A DNA stretch of 64,000 bases, from assembly GCA_024742285.1 (NCBI GenBank), contig JANSYR010000008.1, positions 229,542-293,541 of the forward strand. The letters are read 5' to 3'. Origin of the DNA: a bacterium (GTDB lineage: Bacteria > Myxococcota_A > UBA9160 > UBA4427). The notes beneath the pieces were generated by a model. The model was not told the DNA's origin. It worked only from the letters and a program-made list of their open reading frames with translations, and did not search any database. Positions 8,565-17,623 of this stretch are shown here, piece by piece; position 1 is the stretch's first letter; each line of letters starts with the position of its first letter. Made by a program: the position numbers and the translations under genes.

Positions 8565-10418
8565 ATGGAGAACGAGAGTGCCGGCACGACCGGCGGTCCG
8601 GCACGGGCGAAGCCCCTCGCCTTCGACCCGGATCAGCTGCGCGCAAAATACGAGCAGGAGCGCGTCAAGCGGCTGCGCGAGGACGCCAACGACCAGTACC
8701 GCGAGCTCAAGGGCGATCTCTCGGGCTACCTCGAGGACTCCCACTCGGAGGAGAAGATCCCGCGCGCGCCGCTCCGCGACGAAGTCCAGGTCGCGATCAT
8801 CGGCGGCGGCTTCGGCGGTCTCCTGACGGGCGCGCGCCTGCGCGAGGCCGGCGTCGAGGACATCCGCTTCATCGATTCCGCCGGCGACTTCGGCGGAACC
8901 TGGTACTGGAATCGGTATCCGGGGATCGCCTGCGACATCGAGGCCTACATCTACATGCCGCTGCTCGAAGAGACCGGCTACATGCCCACCCAGAAGTACG
9001 CGACCGGGGCGGAGATCTTCGCGCACTGCCAGCGGATCGCGGGTCACTACGACCTCTACCGCGACACCTGCTTCCAGACCCGCGTGACCGACCTCCGCTG
9101 GGACGACGACGCGGCGCGCTGGATCATCTCGACCGACCGCGGCGACGAGATGCGCGCCCACTTCGTCTGCATGGCGCTCGGGGTGCTCAACCATCCGAAG
9201 CTGCCCGGCATCCCCGGAATCGAGGACTTCGAGGGCCACTCGTTCCACACCAGTCGCTGGGACTACGACTACACGGGTGGAAGCTCCGACGGCGGACTGG
9301 TGGGACTCCGCGGCAAGCGCGTCGGGATCATCGGAACCGGCGCGACCGCGGTCCAGTGCGTCCCCCACCTGGCCGAGTCGGCCGAGCACCTCTACGTGTT
9401 CCAGCGGACGCCGTCCTCGATCGACGTGAAGGACAATCCAAAGACGGATCCCGAGTGGGCGAAGAGCCTGAATCCCGGCTGGCACCAGGAGCGGATGGAC
9501 AACTTCCAGGTCCTGACCCAGGGCGGCTTCCAGAAAGAAGACCTGGTCGCCGACAACTGGACCGAGATCATCCGCAAGTTCATCTCGACGACGCTCGCGG
9601 GCGACTCACCCGACCTGTCCCCGGAAGCGATCGAGAGGCAGATCGAGCTGACGGACTTCGAGAAGATGGAGCAGATCCGCGCCCGGGTGGACGAGGTCGT
9701 CGACGACCCGGCCATCGCCGAGGCGCTCAAGCCCTACTACCGACAGTTCTGCAAGCGGCCCTGCATCCACAACGACTACCTGCCGACCTTCAACCGCGAC
9801 AACGTCACCCTCGTCGATACGGACGGCAAAGGCGTCGATCGCGTCACGAAGCGCGGTGTGCTCGTCGGCGACGAGGAGTACGAGATCGACTGCCTGATCT
9901 ACGCCTCGGGCTTCGAGGTCGGGACGGACTACACGCGACGGGGTGGCTACGAGGTCCATGGGCGGAACGGACGGACGCTGACGGAGCACTGGGCCGACGG
10001 CGCTCGAACACTCCACGGCATGCACTCCCACGGCTTCCCGAACTGCTTCTTCATCATGAGCATCGTCCAGTCCGGGTTTGCCGTGAACTTCACCCACGGC
10101 CTCGGGGACACGGCGAAGCACCTGGCCTTCATCATCTCCCGCGCCCTCGAGGAGGGAATCGAAGCCGTCGAGGTCTCCGAGGAGGCCGAGGCCGGCTGGG
10201 TCGGACGCGTCCTCGAGCTCGCCGGCGCACGCGGCGACTTCATGCAGAGCTGCACCCCGGGCTACTACAACAACGAGGGCAAGCCCGGGGATGCGAGCCG
10301 CCAGAACAGCTACTTCTTCGGAGAACCCGGTGAGTTCATGCAGATCCTGAAGGACTGCCGCGCGAAAGGCGGCATGGCGGGGCTCGTGATCCGGCGCGGG
10401 GACGCGAAGGACGCTTGA
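8565..10418 (+). CDS. Flavin-containing Baeyer-Villiger monooxygenase (intact paralogue)
   Basis: A 617-residue class B monooxygenase: FAD-binding IIGGGFGGLLTG, FAD loop GGTWYWNRYPGIACDIEAY, BVMO fingerprint FEGHSFHTSRWDYD and NADPH motif IIGTGATA. The conserved C-terminal element CTPGYYNNEGKPG is shared with the gene before it. The two are tandem duplicates, 37 nt apart, similar along their whole length. The start is the ATG at 8565 with GGTGGA just upstream; a GTG at 8556 is an alternative. About 600 aa with an N-terminal extension before the FAD domain matches the cyclododecanone/cyclopentadecanone/phenylacetone-type BVMO group. The P450 next door could supply the alcohol or ketone substrate. 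Confidence 0.93.
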   Translation: MENESAGTTGGPARAKPLAFDPDQLRAKYEQERVKRLREDANDQYRELKGDLSGYLEDSHSEEKIPRAPLRDEVQVAIIGGGFGGLLTGARLREAGVEDIRFIDSAGDFGGTWYWNRYPGIACDIEAYIYMPLLEETGYMPTQKYATGAEIFAHCQRIAGHYDLYRDTCFQTRVTDLRWDDDAARWIISTDRGDEMRAHFVCMALGVLNHPKLPGIPGIEDFEGHSFHTSRWDYDYTGGSSDGGLVGLRGKRVGIIGTGATAVQCVPHLAESAEHLYVFQRTPSSIDVKDNPKTDPEWAKSLNPGWHQERMDNFQVLTQGGFQKEDLVADNWTEIIRKFISTTLAGDSPDLSPEAIERQIELTDFEKMEQIRARVDEVVDDPAIAEALKPYYRQFCKRPCIHNDYLPTFNRDNVTLVDTDGKGVDRVTKRGVLVGDEEYEIDCLIYASGFEVGTDYTRRGGYEVHGRNGRTLTEHWADGARTLHGMHSHGFPNCFFIMSIVQSGFAVNFTHGLGDTAKHLAFIISRALEEGIEAVEVSEEAEAGWVGRVLELAGARGDFMQSCTPGYYNNEGKPGDASRQNSYFFGEPGEFMQILKDCRAKGGMAGLVIRRGDAKDA

Positions 10419-10458
10419 ACGAGGGCGACCCCCTCGACGAATGATTGGAGGACGCGAT

Positions 10459-11709
10459 ATGGCGACGGCGGTCGATCTCGATCAGCTCGACTTCATCGAA
10501 CCCGACGGCTACGTGGCCCGGGGCTATCCCCACGAGGTCTGGACGCGCATGCGCGCCGAGGCGCCGGTCTACTGGTTCGACCGGAGTCCGGGCCACGACT
10601 TCTGGGCGATCACGAAGCACGAAGACATCGTGTGGATCAGCAAGCGCCCGGAGCTCTTCATCAGCGATCCGACCCTCGTCGTCCAGACGACCCCGCCGGA
10701 GGGCGACCAGGACCTGATCCCGAAGAACCTGATCCAGTTCGACCCGCCGAAGCACGGCATCCAGCGGAAGCTGATCAGCAAGGGGTTCACGCCGCGGGCG
10801 CTCAAGCGCTTCCACGCCGACATCGAACGGATCGCCAAGGGCGTCGTCGACGACCTCTTCGAGGAGGGCGACGAGGGCGAGGCGGATTTCGTCGAACGGA
10901 TCGCGGCGCCGCTGCCGATCGCCGTCATCGGCTGGCTGCTCGGCGTGCCCGAACCGGACTGGCCGAAGCTCTTCCACTGGACGAACCGGATCCTCGGTTC
11001 CAGCGACGAGGAGTACGTCGACGAGGGCAAGTCCCAGGTCGAAACCGTCTTCGCCGCACAGACGGAGCTCTTCGCCTACTTCTCGGACCTCGTGGCGAAG
11101 AAGAAGGCGGATCCCAAGGACGACCTCGTCACGCTCTTCGCCTTCGCGGAGGTCGAAGGCAAGAAGCTCTCCGACGTCGAGATCCTCGTCTGGTGCATGT
11201 TGATCGTCGCCGCAGGCAACGAGACGACCCGCAACGCGACGACCGGCGGCATGCTCGCCCTGATCGAGCATCCCGACCAGATGCGGCGCCTCCAGTCCGA
11301 TCCGGGCCTGCTGAAGAGCGGGGTCGAGGAGATCCTGCGCTGGACCAGCCCGATCATCCATTTCGCGCGCACGGCGACGGCGGACGTCGAGATCAAGGGC
11401 CGGCAGATCAAGGAGGGCGACACCCTCGCCCTCTTCTATCCCTCGGCGAATCGCGACGAGGAGATCTTCGAGGCGCCCTTCGAGTTCCGGGTGGACCGGA
11501 ATCCGAACCGGCACCTGGCCTTCGGAATCGGCGAGCACTTCTGCGCCGGCGCCCACGTGGCGAGGCTCGAGATCGAGTACGCGCTCCGCTTCCTGCTCCC
11601 GAGGATCGAGGAAGTCGAGCTCGCCGGCCCGCCGGATCGCCTCCACTCCAACCTGGTCGGCGGCTTCAAGCGCCTGCCCATCCGCTACAAGCTGCGCGCG
11701 AGCGCATAG
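10459..11709 (+). CDS. Cytochrome P450
   Basis: A 416-residue soluble bacterial P450. The oxygen-activation I-helix motif is AGNETT (residues 252-257), the K-helix ExxR is in EEILRW, and the heme loop is FGIGEHFCAG with the cysteine ligand at residue 362. The ATG at 10459 is preferred because GGAGG lies 8 nt upstream; an in-frame ATG at 10441 has no RBS. It follows the intact BVMO by 40 nt and precedes an amidohydrolase, so it probably hydroxylates the substrate that the BVMO then oxygenates. It would need a ferredoxin and reductase, neither of which is in the window. Confidence 0.93.
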   Translation: MATAVDLDQLDFIEPDGYVARGYPHEVWTRMRAEAPVYWFDRSPGHDFWAITKHEDIVWISKRPELFISDPTLVVQTTPPEGDQDLIPKNLIQFDPPKHGIQRKLISKGFTPRALKRFHADIERIAKGVVDDLFEEGDEGEADFVERIAAPLPIAVIGWLLGVPEPDWPKLFHWTNRILGSSDEEYVDEGKSQVETVFAAQTELFAYFSDLVAKKKADPKDDLVTLFAFAEVEGKKLSDVEILVWCMLIVAAGNETTRNATTGGMLALIEHPDQMRRLQSDPGLLKSGVEEILRWTSPIIHFARTATADVEIKGRQIKEGDTLALFYPSANRDEEIFEAPFEFRVDRNPNRHLAFGIGEHFCAGAHVARLEIEYALRFLLPRIEEVELAGPPDRLHSNLVGGFKRLPIRYKLRASA

Positions 11710-11749
11710 CCCTTCCACGGACGAACCCTTCCAGAATCACGGAGACCCC

Positions 11750-12919
11750 ATGAGTCAGAGGCATTTCGAAAAGTACAAGGTGATCGACGTCGACACGCAC
11801 ATCACGGAGCCGCCCGGCGTCTGGACCGATCGCGTCGCCAGCAAGTGGGGCGACAAGATTCCGCACATCAAGAAGGTCGAGGGCATGGACATGTGGTTCA
11901 TCGGCGACGAACCCGCCGGCGGTCCCGGTTGGGTGACCATGGCCGGCCACACGGGCACGTTCCCCGACGTGCCCATGGGCTACGACGACATCCCGGCGGC
12001 GTCCTACGACGCCAAGGCCCGGCTCGCGCTCATGGACGAGGAGCACATCCACGCGATGGTCCTCTATCCCAATCTGGGCGGCTTCGGCTCGGGGGGCTTC
12101 CTCAAGCTCGGCGAGCCCGAATTGATGCTCGAGTGCGTGCAGGCGTACAACGACTTCCTGGTCGACTGGGCGAGCGCCGACCTGAACCGGCTCCTGCCGG
12201 TCATGGCCCTGCCCTTCTGGGACGTCGAGGCCTCGGTCGAGGAGATCGAACGCTCCGCCGCGAAGGGCCACCGCGCCGTCCTCTTCGGCAGCCGACCGGA
12301 GACCTTCGGCGAGCCCGTCCTCGCGCACAAGCACTGGGATCCGGTCTGGGCCGCGACGCGTGACGCGGGCCTCCCGATCAGCTTCCACATCGGCGGCGGC
12401 GACCTGAGCGACATCATGGAGGACAAGGCCGACATGGGGACGAAGGCGAACTTCGCCCGTGGCGGCTCCCTGGCGCTCCTCGACAACCAGAGCTGCCTGG
12501 CGAACCTTCTCTTCGGCGGCGTCTGCGCGCGCTTCCCGGACCTCGACTTCGTGTCGGTCGAGAGCGGCGTGGGCTGGCTCTCCTGCGTCCTCGAGATGTT
12601 CGACTGGCAGTGGACGAATGGCGACGTCGCCAAGGAGCATCCGGAATACGACCTGCTCCCGTCGGAGTACTTCGAGCGCCAGATCTACGGCTCGTTCTGG
12701 TTCGAGAAGAGGGAAATCGAATCCGCGGTCGCCAAGTTCCCGAAGAACCTGATGTGGGAAACCGACTACCCGCACCCGACCAGCCAGTACCCGAGCCCGA
12801 ACAGCAGCGCGGTCCACCCGGCGGATTACGCCGAGGAAGCCCTCGGCGGAATCGACGAGTCGGTCGTGCGCGCGATCCTGCAGGACACGCCTGCACGGCT
12901 CTACAACGTGGAAATCTGA
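11750..12919 (+). CDS. Amidohydrolase family protein (amidohydrolase_2 / ACMSD-like)
   Basis: A 389-residue TIM-barrel metal-dependent hydrolase or decarboxylase. Metal-site motifs are visible in order: DVDTHITEP (residues 13-21; HxxEP is typical of amidohydrolase_2), ISFHIGGG in mid-chain, ESGVGWL and finally ETDYPHPTSQYP with the catalytic Asp. Members of PF04909 act on cyclic or decarboxylatable intermediates; here a hydrolase acting on the BVMO product (an ester or lactone) is a natural inference, though not shown by sequence. It lies 40 nt after the P450 and 10 nt before the cupin gene. A paralogue of the same type is at 55097-56383. Confidence 0.88.
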   Translation: MSQRHFEKYKVIDVDTHITEPPGVWTDRVASKWGDKIPHIKKVEGMDMWFIGDEPAGGPGWVTMAGHTGTFPDVPMGYDDIPAASYDAKARLALMDEEHIHAMVLYPNLGGFGSGGFLKLGEPELMLECVQAYNDFLVDWASADLNRLLPVMALPFWDVEASVEEIERSAAKGHRAVLFGSRPETFGEPVLAHKHWDPVWAATRDAGLPISFHIGGGDLSDIMEDKADMGTKANFARGGSLALLDNQSCLANLLFGGVCARFPDLDFVSVESGVGWLSCVLEMFDWQWTNGDVAKEHPEYDLLPSEYFERQIYGSFWFEKREIESAVAKFPKNLMWETDYPHPTSQYPSPNSSAVHPADYAEEALGGIDESVVRAILQDTPARLYNVEI

Positions 12920-12929
12920 GGAGAAGAAG

Positions 12930-13391
12930 ATGAGCACGGCCTATCAGTTCGACGGCGACAAGATCGACTGGAACGAGATCGACGACCCGACCCAGGACTA
13001 TCCCTGCAAGTACGAGATGGCCATCCTCGGCTCCGACGCCGAGACGGGCCGGCTCGACCTGATCGTGCGATGGCCCGCGAACTCGTACTGCCACTTCCAT
13101 CGGCACGTCGCCGACACAGCGATCATGGTGCTGGAGGGAGAGCAGCACGTGATCGAGATCCATGACGACGGCAGCGAGGGAGAACACAAGGTTCGTCCGG
13201 CCGGCACCTACGTGATGAGTCCCGGCGGCGAGGCCCACATGGAGTACGGCGGGCCCGATGGCGCCGTCGTGTTCTTCTCCCTCTACGCGGGAGACGGTCC
13301 CGTCTTCGAGACCCTCGACAAGGACATGAAGGTGCTCGAAGCGTCGACCGTGGCGCAGATGGCGGCTCAGCCGACGCTCGGCGAACGCTGA
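12930..13391 (+). CDS. Cupin-domain protein
   Basis: A 153-residue single-cupin protein. It shows a cupin motif 1-like stretch (WPANSYCHFHRHVADTAIMVLEGE: H-x-H, then a Glu in VLEGE) and motif 2 near AGTYVMSPGGEAHMEYG. The His pairs suggest metal binding. It resembles ChrR-type or small dioxygenase-like cupins, but the substrate cannot be told. An AGAAGAAG RBS precedes the ATG. It is the last gene of the MarR-BVMO-P450 cluster, 10 nt after the amidohydrolase, and ends 12 nt from a convergent gene. Confidence 0.8.
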   Translation: MSTAYQFDGDKIDWNEIDDPTQDYPCKYEMAILGSDAETGRLDLIVRWPANSYCHFHRHVADTAIMVLEGEQHVIEIHDDGSEGEHKVRPAGTYVMSPGGEAHMEYGGPDGAVVFFSLYAGDGPVFETLDKDMKVLEASTVAQMAAQPTLGER

Positions 13392-13403
13392 ACCGCGCTC
13401 GCC

Positions 13404-15830
13404 CTAGCGAGGCGTGGCTTCCGAAAGCGGGCCATGCGCCGTGGCGGTCGGCTCCCCGATCGTCTCGGCGCCCCGCTGCCCTCTCGTCCACGCGAAGAGC
13501 GGGGGCAGGAAGACGACGTCGACCAGGAGCGCGAGGCCGATCGAGAGCGCGGTCAGCCCGCCGAACGCGACCAGATTCGACATCGACGAGAATCCGAACG
13601 TCGCGAACCCGAGACACAGCACGACCGAGCTGGTCAGGATCGCGCTTCCGGTCGTCTCGAGCCCCTCCGAGACGGCCCTTTCGAGATCGCCGTGCTCTTC
13701 CCAGCCCCGCCGGAAGGCGTGGCTCAGATGGACGGTGTCGTCGACGGCGAGGCCGAGCGCGATGCTGCCGATCAACATCGTGAAGAGATCGAGGTCGATC
13801 CCGAAGAAGCCCATCACGCCGAGGGTGATCGCGATCGGAAGCACGTTCGGCACCATGCTCGCGAGCCCGGCGCGCACGCTGCGCAGGAACGCGACCATGA
13901 CGAGGGTCACCATCAGAACCGCCGTTCCGTAGCTCAGCACGAAGCCGCGCGAGATCGCCTCGACTGCCTCCGCGAAGAGGACGATCAGCCCGGTCGTCGA
14001 GACCGAGACCCCGCTCGGGAGCAGCCGCTCGAGCGCCGCCTCGACCTTCGGTATCAGCGCGAGGTAGTCCCGCCCCGAGCCCCAGGGCGCGCGAAGCGTG
14101 ATGCGCGCGCTCGAGTAGTCGCTCGCCACGACGCGCTCGAGATCCTCGGCCCCGGTCGCCTCGAAGAGCAGGAGCTCCTGCGCGATCAGTCGCGCCTCGG
14201 AGGGCAGAGCGCCCTGCCCCGGCTCGCCCTCCGTCAGCGCGAGATGGATCTCACGCAACACGTCCACGAAAGACAGCGAGCGCTGGATCCGCGCTCCCTC
14301 GACCGCGGGGATCGCCGGAAGCACGCGTGCCATCTCGTCGAGCGCCGCCACGATCTCCGGCTGCCGCACGCCCCCGGCCACGCCGGCATCGACGAGGACC
14401 TCCATGCTCATCGTCCCGGAGAGCCGTTCGTCGAAGATCTCCGTCGCGATTCGGACGGGGTCGCCGGCCGGGAAGTAGGTGAGCGCGTCGTTCTCGGCGT
14501 CGACCCGGGACGCAGCGATCCCTGCGCCGACGAAGCAAGCCAGACCGGCCGCCGCGACGAGTCGCGGCGCGCGCAACGCGCGGAGTCCCAGTCGGGCGAG
14601 CGCCCGTCCGAGACGCAGGTGCACAGTCGCCGGCTCGCCCACTCGTGCCCGGATCGGCAGCAGCACGAGCGAAGCGGGAATCAGCACGAGGACGGCGATC
14701 AGGGTCGCCAACACGCCGACGGGGGCGACGGTCCCGAGCAGGGTCACCGGAGCCAGGTCGGTCGCGGCCGCGAACGAACCGAGGCCGAGCGCGGTCGTCA
14801 GGCTGGTCGCGACCAGCGCCGGCCCCGCGCGCTCGACGGATCGCGCGACCGCCTCGACGCGCGGCGTCCCCGCGTCGAGCTCCCGGTAGGCGATGACGAG
14901 CAGGTGGATGGCGGCGCTCGCGCCGACGGCCAGCAGGAAGGGCGGAAGGATCTGGATGGTCACGTTCAGGGTGACCCCCAGATGCCCGAGCAGGCCGAGG
15001 GTCGCGGCGATCGAGATCATCACGCTCGCGAGGGGCAGCACCACCGCAGATGCTCGGCGGAAGAGCAAGGCCAGGCAGGCGGCGATGGCCACCACGGCCA
15101 GCACGGTGAAGAGAAGCATGTCGCGAGCGAACGCGGCCGCCAGCCGCGCGTTCACCACCGGATTCCCGGCCAGGTGGTAGCCCCCTTCGGGCCAATGCCG
15201 CTCGGCCAGCGTCTCGACGCGCGCGACCACGCGACCCGACTCGAGGGCCGAGAGTGGCTGCAGCGTCGCGAGGTCGCGGTCGACGTAGGCGTCCAGGCTC
15301 ACCGCGACGACGGTCAGCGTTCGGTCCCGGGAGAAGAGATGCCCCGGGTAGGCGCTGGTCTCGAAGAGTCTCGCGGCGAGCCGGTCCGATTCGCGCCCGT
15401 TCTGCGGGAGCGTCTTCCGCACTTCGCGCACGGACAGGACATCGTCGCGACCGGAGAGCAGACGCGCGCTCGCGAGGCTGCGCACCTCGTCCAGGTGCGG
15501 CAGGGTCGCTTCGAGATCGGCGTGGAAAGCGTCGAGTCGAGCCAGGAAGCCCGGCGCGAAGACGTCCTCTGCCTCGAGCAACACGAAGATCGCGGTGTCG
15601 AGTCCGTAGTCGCGCTTGAACGCCTCGTACCGGAGCCTGGACGGATGGTCCGGACCGAGGAAGCGCTCCGCGTGGGTCTCGAACCGGATCGACGGCAGGC
15701 CCGACGCGAGGACCACGAGACCGAGCAGCCCCGCGATCAGCGTTCGGACCGGGGCCCCGGCGACCCGATCCGCCCACGCGCGAAAGACGCGGGACCGCCC
15801 GGGCGGGCGCGACGCGGGCCCTTCCCTCAA
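13404..15830 (-). CDS. RND/MMPL superfamily exporter
   Basis: An 808-residue inner-membrane protein with the two-fold RND plan: one N-terminal helix, a periplasmic loop (about residues 40-215), five or six helices, another single helix and loop, then six helices. The second half contains the family signature GLAVDDTVHLSHAF. The size and single-gene form fit the HAE3/MMPL class that exports lipids or hopanoid-like molecules. The start appears to be TTG, overlapping the stop of the upstream sulfotransferase gene as TTGA, so translation is probably coupled. Transported compound unknown. Confidence 0.88.
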   Translation of the reverse strand: MREGPASRPPGRSRVFRAWADRVAGAPVRTLIAGLLGLVVLASGLPSIRFETHAERFLGPDHPSRLRYEAFKRDYGLDTAIFVLLEAEDVFAPGFLARLDAFHADLEATLPHLDEVRSLASARLLSGRDDVLSVREVRKTLPQNGRESDRLAARLFETSAYPGHLFSRDRTLTVVAVSLDAYVDRDLATLQPLSALESGRVVARVETLAERHWPEGGYHLAGNPVVNARLAAAFARDMLLFTVLAVVAIAACLALLFRRASAVVLPLASVMISIAATLGLLGHLGVTLNVTIQILPPFLLAVGASAAIHLLVIAYRELDAGTPRVEAVARSVERAGPALVATSLTTALGLGSFAAATDLAPVTLLGTVAPVGVLATLIAVLVLIPASLVLLPIRARVGEPATVHLRLGRALARLGLRALRAPRLVAAAGLACFVGAGIAASRVDAENDALTYFPAGDPVRIATEIFDERLSGTMSMEVLVDAGVAGGVRQPEIVAALDEMARVLPAIPAVEGARIQRSLSFVDVLREIHLALTEGEPGQGALPSEARLIAQELLLFEATGAEDLERVVASDYSSARITLRAPWGSGRDYLALIPKVEAALERLLPSGVSVSTTGLIVLFAEAVEAISRGFVLSYGTAVLMVTLVMVAFLRSVRAGLASMVPNVLPIAITLGVMGFFGIDLDLFTMLIGSIALGLAVDDTVHLSHAFRRGWEEHGDLERAVSEGLETTGSAILTSSVVLCLGFATFGFSSMSNLVAFGGLTALSIGLALLVDVVFLPPLFAWTRGQRGAETIGEPTATAHGPLSEATPR

Positions 15831-16579
15831 GGGCCGACGAGCGTCCAGCCGAGCACGATGCTCGCGGCCGCGCCGACGACCCAGGCCGCCTTGATCCGGG
15901 CCGGCGTCGTGTCCACCCAGTAGCGGAAGAGCCTGGAGCTCAGACTCCCCTTCGACTCGTTCAGGTGCGGGAAGGGCTCGTCGGGGATCTCGACGCCGAG
16001 GAACTCACAGAGCGGTGCCCAACCGTCGCGAACGTCGAAGACGAGAAGTCGCTCCGCGGGCACCCGGTCGCGAACGGCCTGGTTGTGCCGCTCGTAGACT
16101 TCGATGTTCGAGGCCTTCTCGATCCCGCCGCCCATCACGGTGCCGGTCACGAGGAGGTCGGTGATGTCCATCGCTCTGCGCACGCGGGGCGAGAAGCGGG
16201 CGAAGGGGCGGATGAAACGGAAGGCGTCGTTGAGGCGCTTCCAGGATCGGAACCACCCTTCGGCGTCGCGCACCGTCAGGACCACCTTGGCGTCCGGGAA
16301 CGCTTCGAGCAGCTCCTCGTAGTAGAGGCAGGTCGGGAGGTCGATGCACGAGGCGTAGCGGGCGAAGAGCCGACCCCAGTCGAGTCGATGGGGCTGACCG
16401 GCGTGGCGGGCGCGCGCATGCTCGCTCCACAGCTGCAGGTGGCCTTCGCTGTGGCCACGTCGCGGCGTGAGGATCTCGCGCATGTGATAGCAGGGACCGA
16501 AGCCCAGCTTCTCGAAGGCGGCCTTCGTACTGACGGTCCCCGTCCGAGCGAATCCCGCGCCGATGATCTTGAGACTCAT
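15827..16579 (-). CDS. Sulfotransferase family protein (Sulfotransfer_4 type) with C-terminal membrane helix
   Basis: A 250-residue protein. The start is set at the ATG at 16579 because the typical N-terminus MSLKIIGAGFARTGT begins there (PAPS-type P-loop GFARTGT, residues 9-15); the upstream open frame is not coding. Other family features are HMREIL, the VVLTVRDAEGWFRSW region (3'-phosphate-binding) and FDVRDGWAPLCEFLGV. A hydrophobic C-terminal helix (AWVVGAAASIVLGWTL) would anchor it to the membrane. It overlaps the exporter gene by 4 nt, suggesting that a modified lipid or metabolite is made and exported by the pair. True sulfotransferase activity is not proven in this subfamily. Confidence 0.8.
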   Translation of the reverse strand: MSLKIIGAGFARTGTVSTKAAFEKLGFGPCYHMREILTPRRGHSEGHLQLWSEHARARHAGQPHRLDWGRLFARYASCIDLPTCLYYEELLEAFPDAKVVLTVRDAEGWFRSWKRLNDAFRFIRPFARFSPRVRRAMDITDLLVTGTVMGGGIEKASNIEVYERHNQAVRDRVPAERLLVFDVRDGWAPLCEFLGVEIPDEPFPHLNESKGSLSSRLFRYWVDTTPARIKAAWVVGAAASIVLGWTLVGP

Positions 16580-16789
16580 GGGTCTGCCCCTGCCCGTTCC
16601 GGCCCCGTCGAGACAAGCCGGCGGGCGGTCTCGCTCGGTCGCGAGAGCGCGCCGATCCGACGTAGGGGCCGCAGACTCGATCGGCAGAACGCCGGCAAGT
16701 CTGGAGCCTAACGAGAAACAGCCGAGCTGCGATCGGCGATTCGCCCCAGGCCCGATCGTCATCGTGCCGCCTAACGTTCCGGCCAGCGT

Positions 16790-17623
16790 TCATCGGCGTG
16801 GGGAAACCCACTTGTGTCGCGACGGCCGCAACTCCTCCCCCGGCAGGTCGAAGAGCAGGAGCTCTGCGCTCTCCACCGCTTCGATCTCGAGTCGATCGAC
16901 TTCTTCGATGGCAAAGCCATCCCCGGCCTCGAAGTCGATCCCGTCGACGCGGCCGGTGCCGCGCGCGACCTGGATCCATCCGCGCCGTCGCCCGCCCAAC
17001 GGCCAGACGAAGGACTGGCCCTCGTCCAGGACGAGCGCGGACACGATCGCGTCCTGACGGAGCGGAAGCCCGCCCGTCGACGCCCCCGACGCACCCGAAG
17101 AAGCCAGCACGGTCGGGACCCCGGGGGCGAGCGCGAAGTCGATCATCTCGTGGCCCGGTGCGGTGCCCCGGGTGTCGGGCTCGATCCAGATCTGCAGCAA
17201 GTGGACCGGATCGTCCCCGAGATTCATCTCGGCATGGGCGATCCCGGTCCCGGCATGCATGAGCTGCGACCGGCGCGGGCGGATCTGGGCCTCGTTCTCT
17301 TCGCTGTCGAGATGGCTGAGCGTGCCCGAGAGCACGTAGGTCAGGATCTCCATCTCGCGATGCGGATGGGCGGGGAACCCCGAGCGCGGGGCGATCCAGT
17401 CCTCGTTGATCACCCGCAGCGGGCCGAAGCCCAGGATCGCGGGGTCGTGGTGATGTCCGAACGAGAAGCTGTGGCGACTGTCGAGCCAGTCGAGCTCGGT
17501 CCGGAATCGATGGTCGGCCTTCCTCTTGTCGATCATGGCGCGGGTCGCCCTCCCTTCACCGGTCAGCGGTGAAGGAAAGGATCGAACCGACTCGTCGAAT
17601 GACAATCGATCTTCTTGGAACAT
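16790..17623 (-). CDS. Pirin family protein
   Basis: A bicupin of 277 residues from the ATG at 17623, with AAAGGA 7 nt upstream. A second ATG at 17536 begins exactly where the canonical pirin N-terminus does (MIDKRKADH, then LDWLDSRHSFSFG), so the first 29 residues may be a leader or the true start may be 17536. Metal ligands are present: HPHREME and HAGTGIAHAEMN (three His and a Glu). Pirins act as redox-sensitive Fe proteins, quercetinase-like enzymes or regulatory partners. It lies 47 nt downstream of a CBS-domain gene. A near-perfect 25-nt palindrome sits immediately upstream of the ATG, and a 9-bp hairpin lies between the two possible starts. Confidence 0.88.
   Translation of the reverse strand: MFQEDRLSFDESVRSFPSPLTGEGRATRAMIDKRKADHRFRTELDWLDSRHSFSFGHHHDPAILGFGPLRVINEDWIAPRSGFPAHPHREMEILTYVLSGTLSHLDSEENEAQIRPRRSQLMHAGTGIAHAEMNLGDDPVHLLQIWIEPDTRGTAPGHEMIDFALAPGVPTVLASSGASGASTGGLPLRQDAIVSALVLDEGQSFVWPLGGRRRGWIQVARGTGRVDGIDFEAGDGFAIEEVDRLEIEAVESAELLLFDLPGEELRPSRHKWVSPRR
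17553..17575. repeat. Hairpin between the alternative pirin start codons
   Basis: Arms CCTTCACCG and CGGTGAAGG are perfect 9-bp complements around a 5-nt loop. The element encodes the odd stretch SPLTGEG if the upstream start is used. Short palindromes encoding SPL-GEG-type peptides occur as dispersed repeats in some proteobacteria, so this may be an inserted repeat unit rather than a regulatory stem. If the start is 17536 it lies just 5' of the ribosome binding site. Confidence 0.4.

Noticed and set aside
13434..15923. 829-codon plus-strand frame opposite the RND exporter
   Set aside because: The translation is dominated by Arg, Asp, Gln and His, as expected from antisense of a membrane protein; the minus frame has RND motifs.
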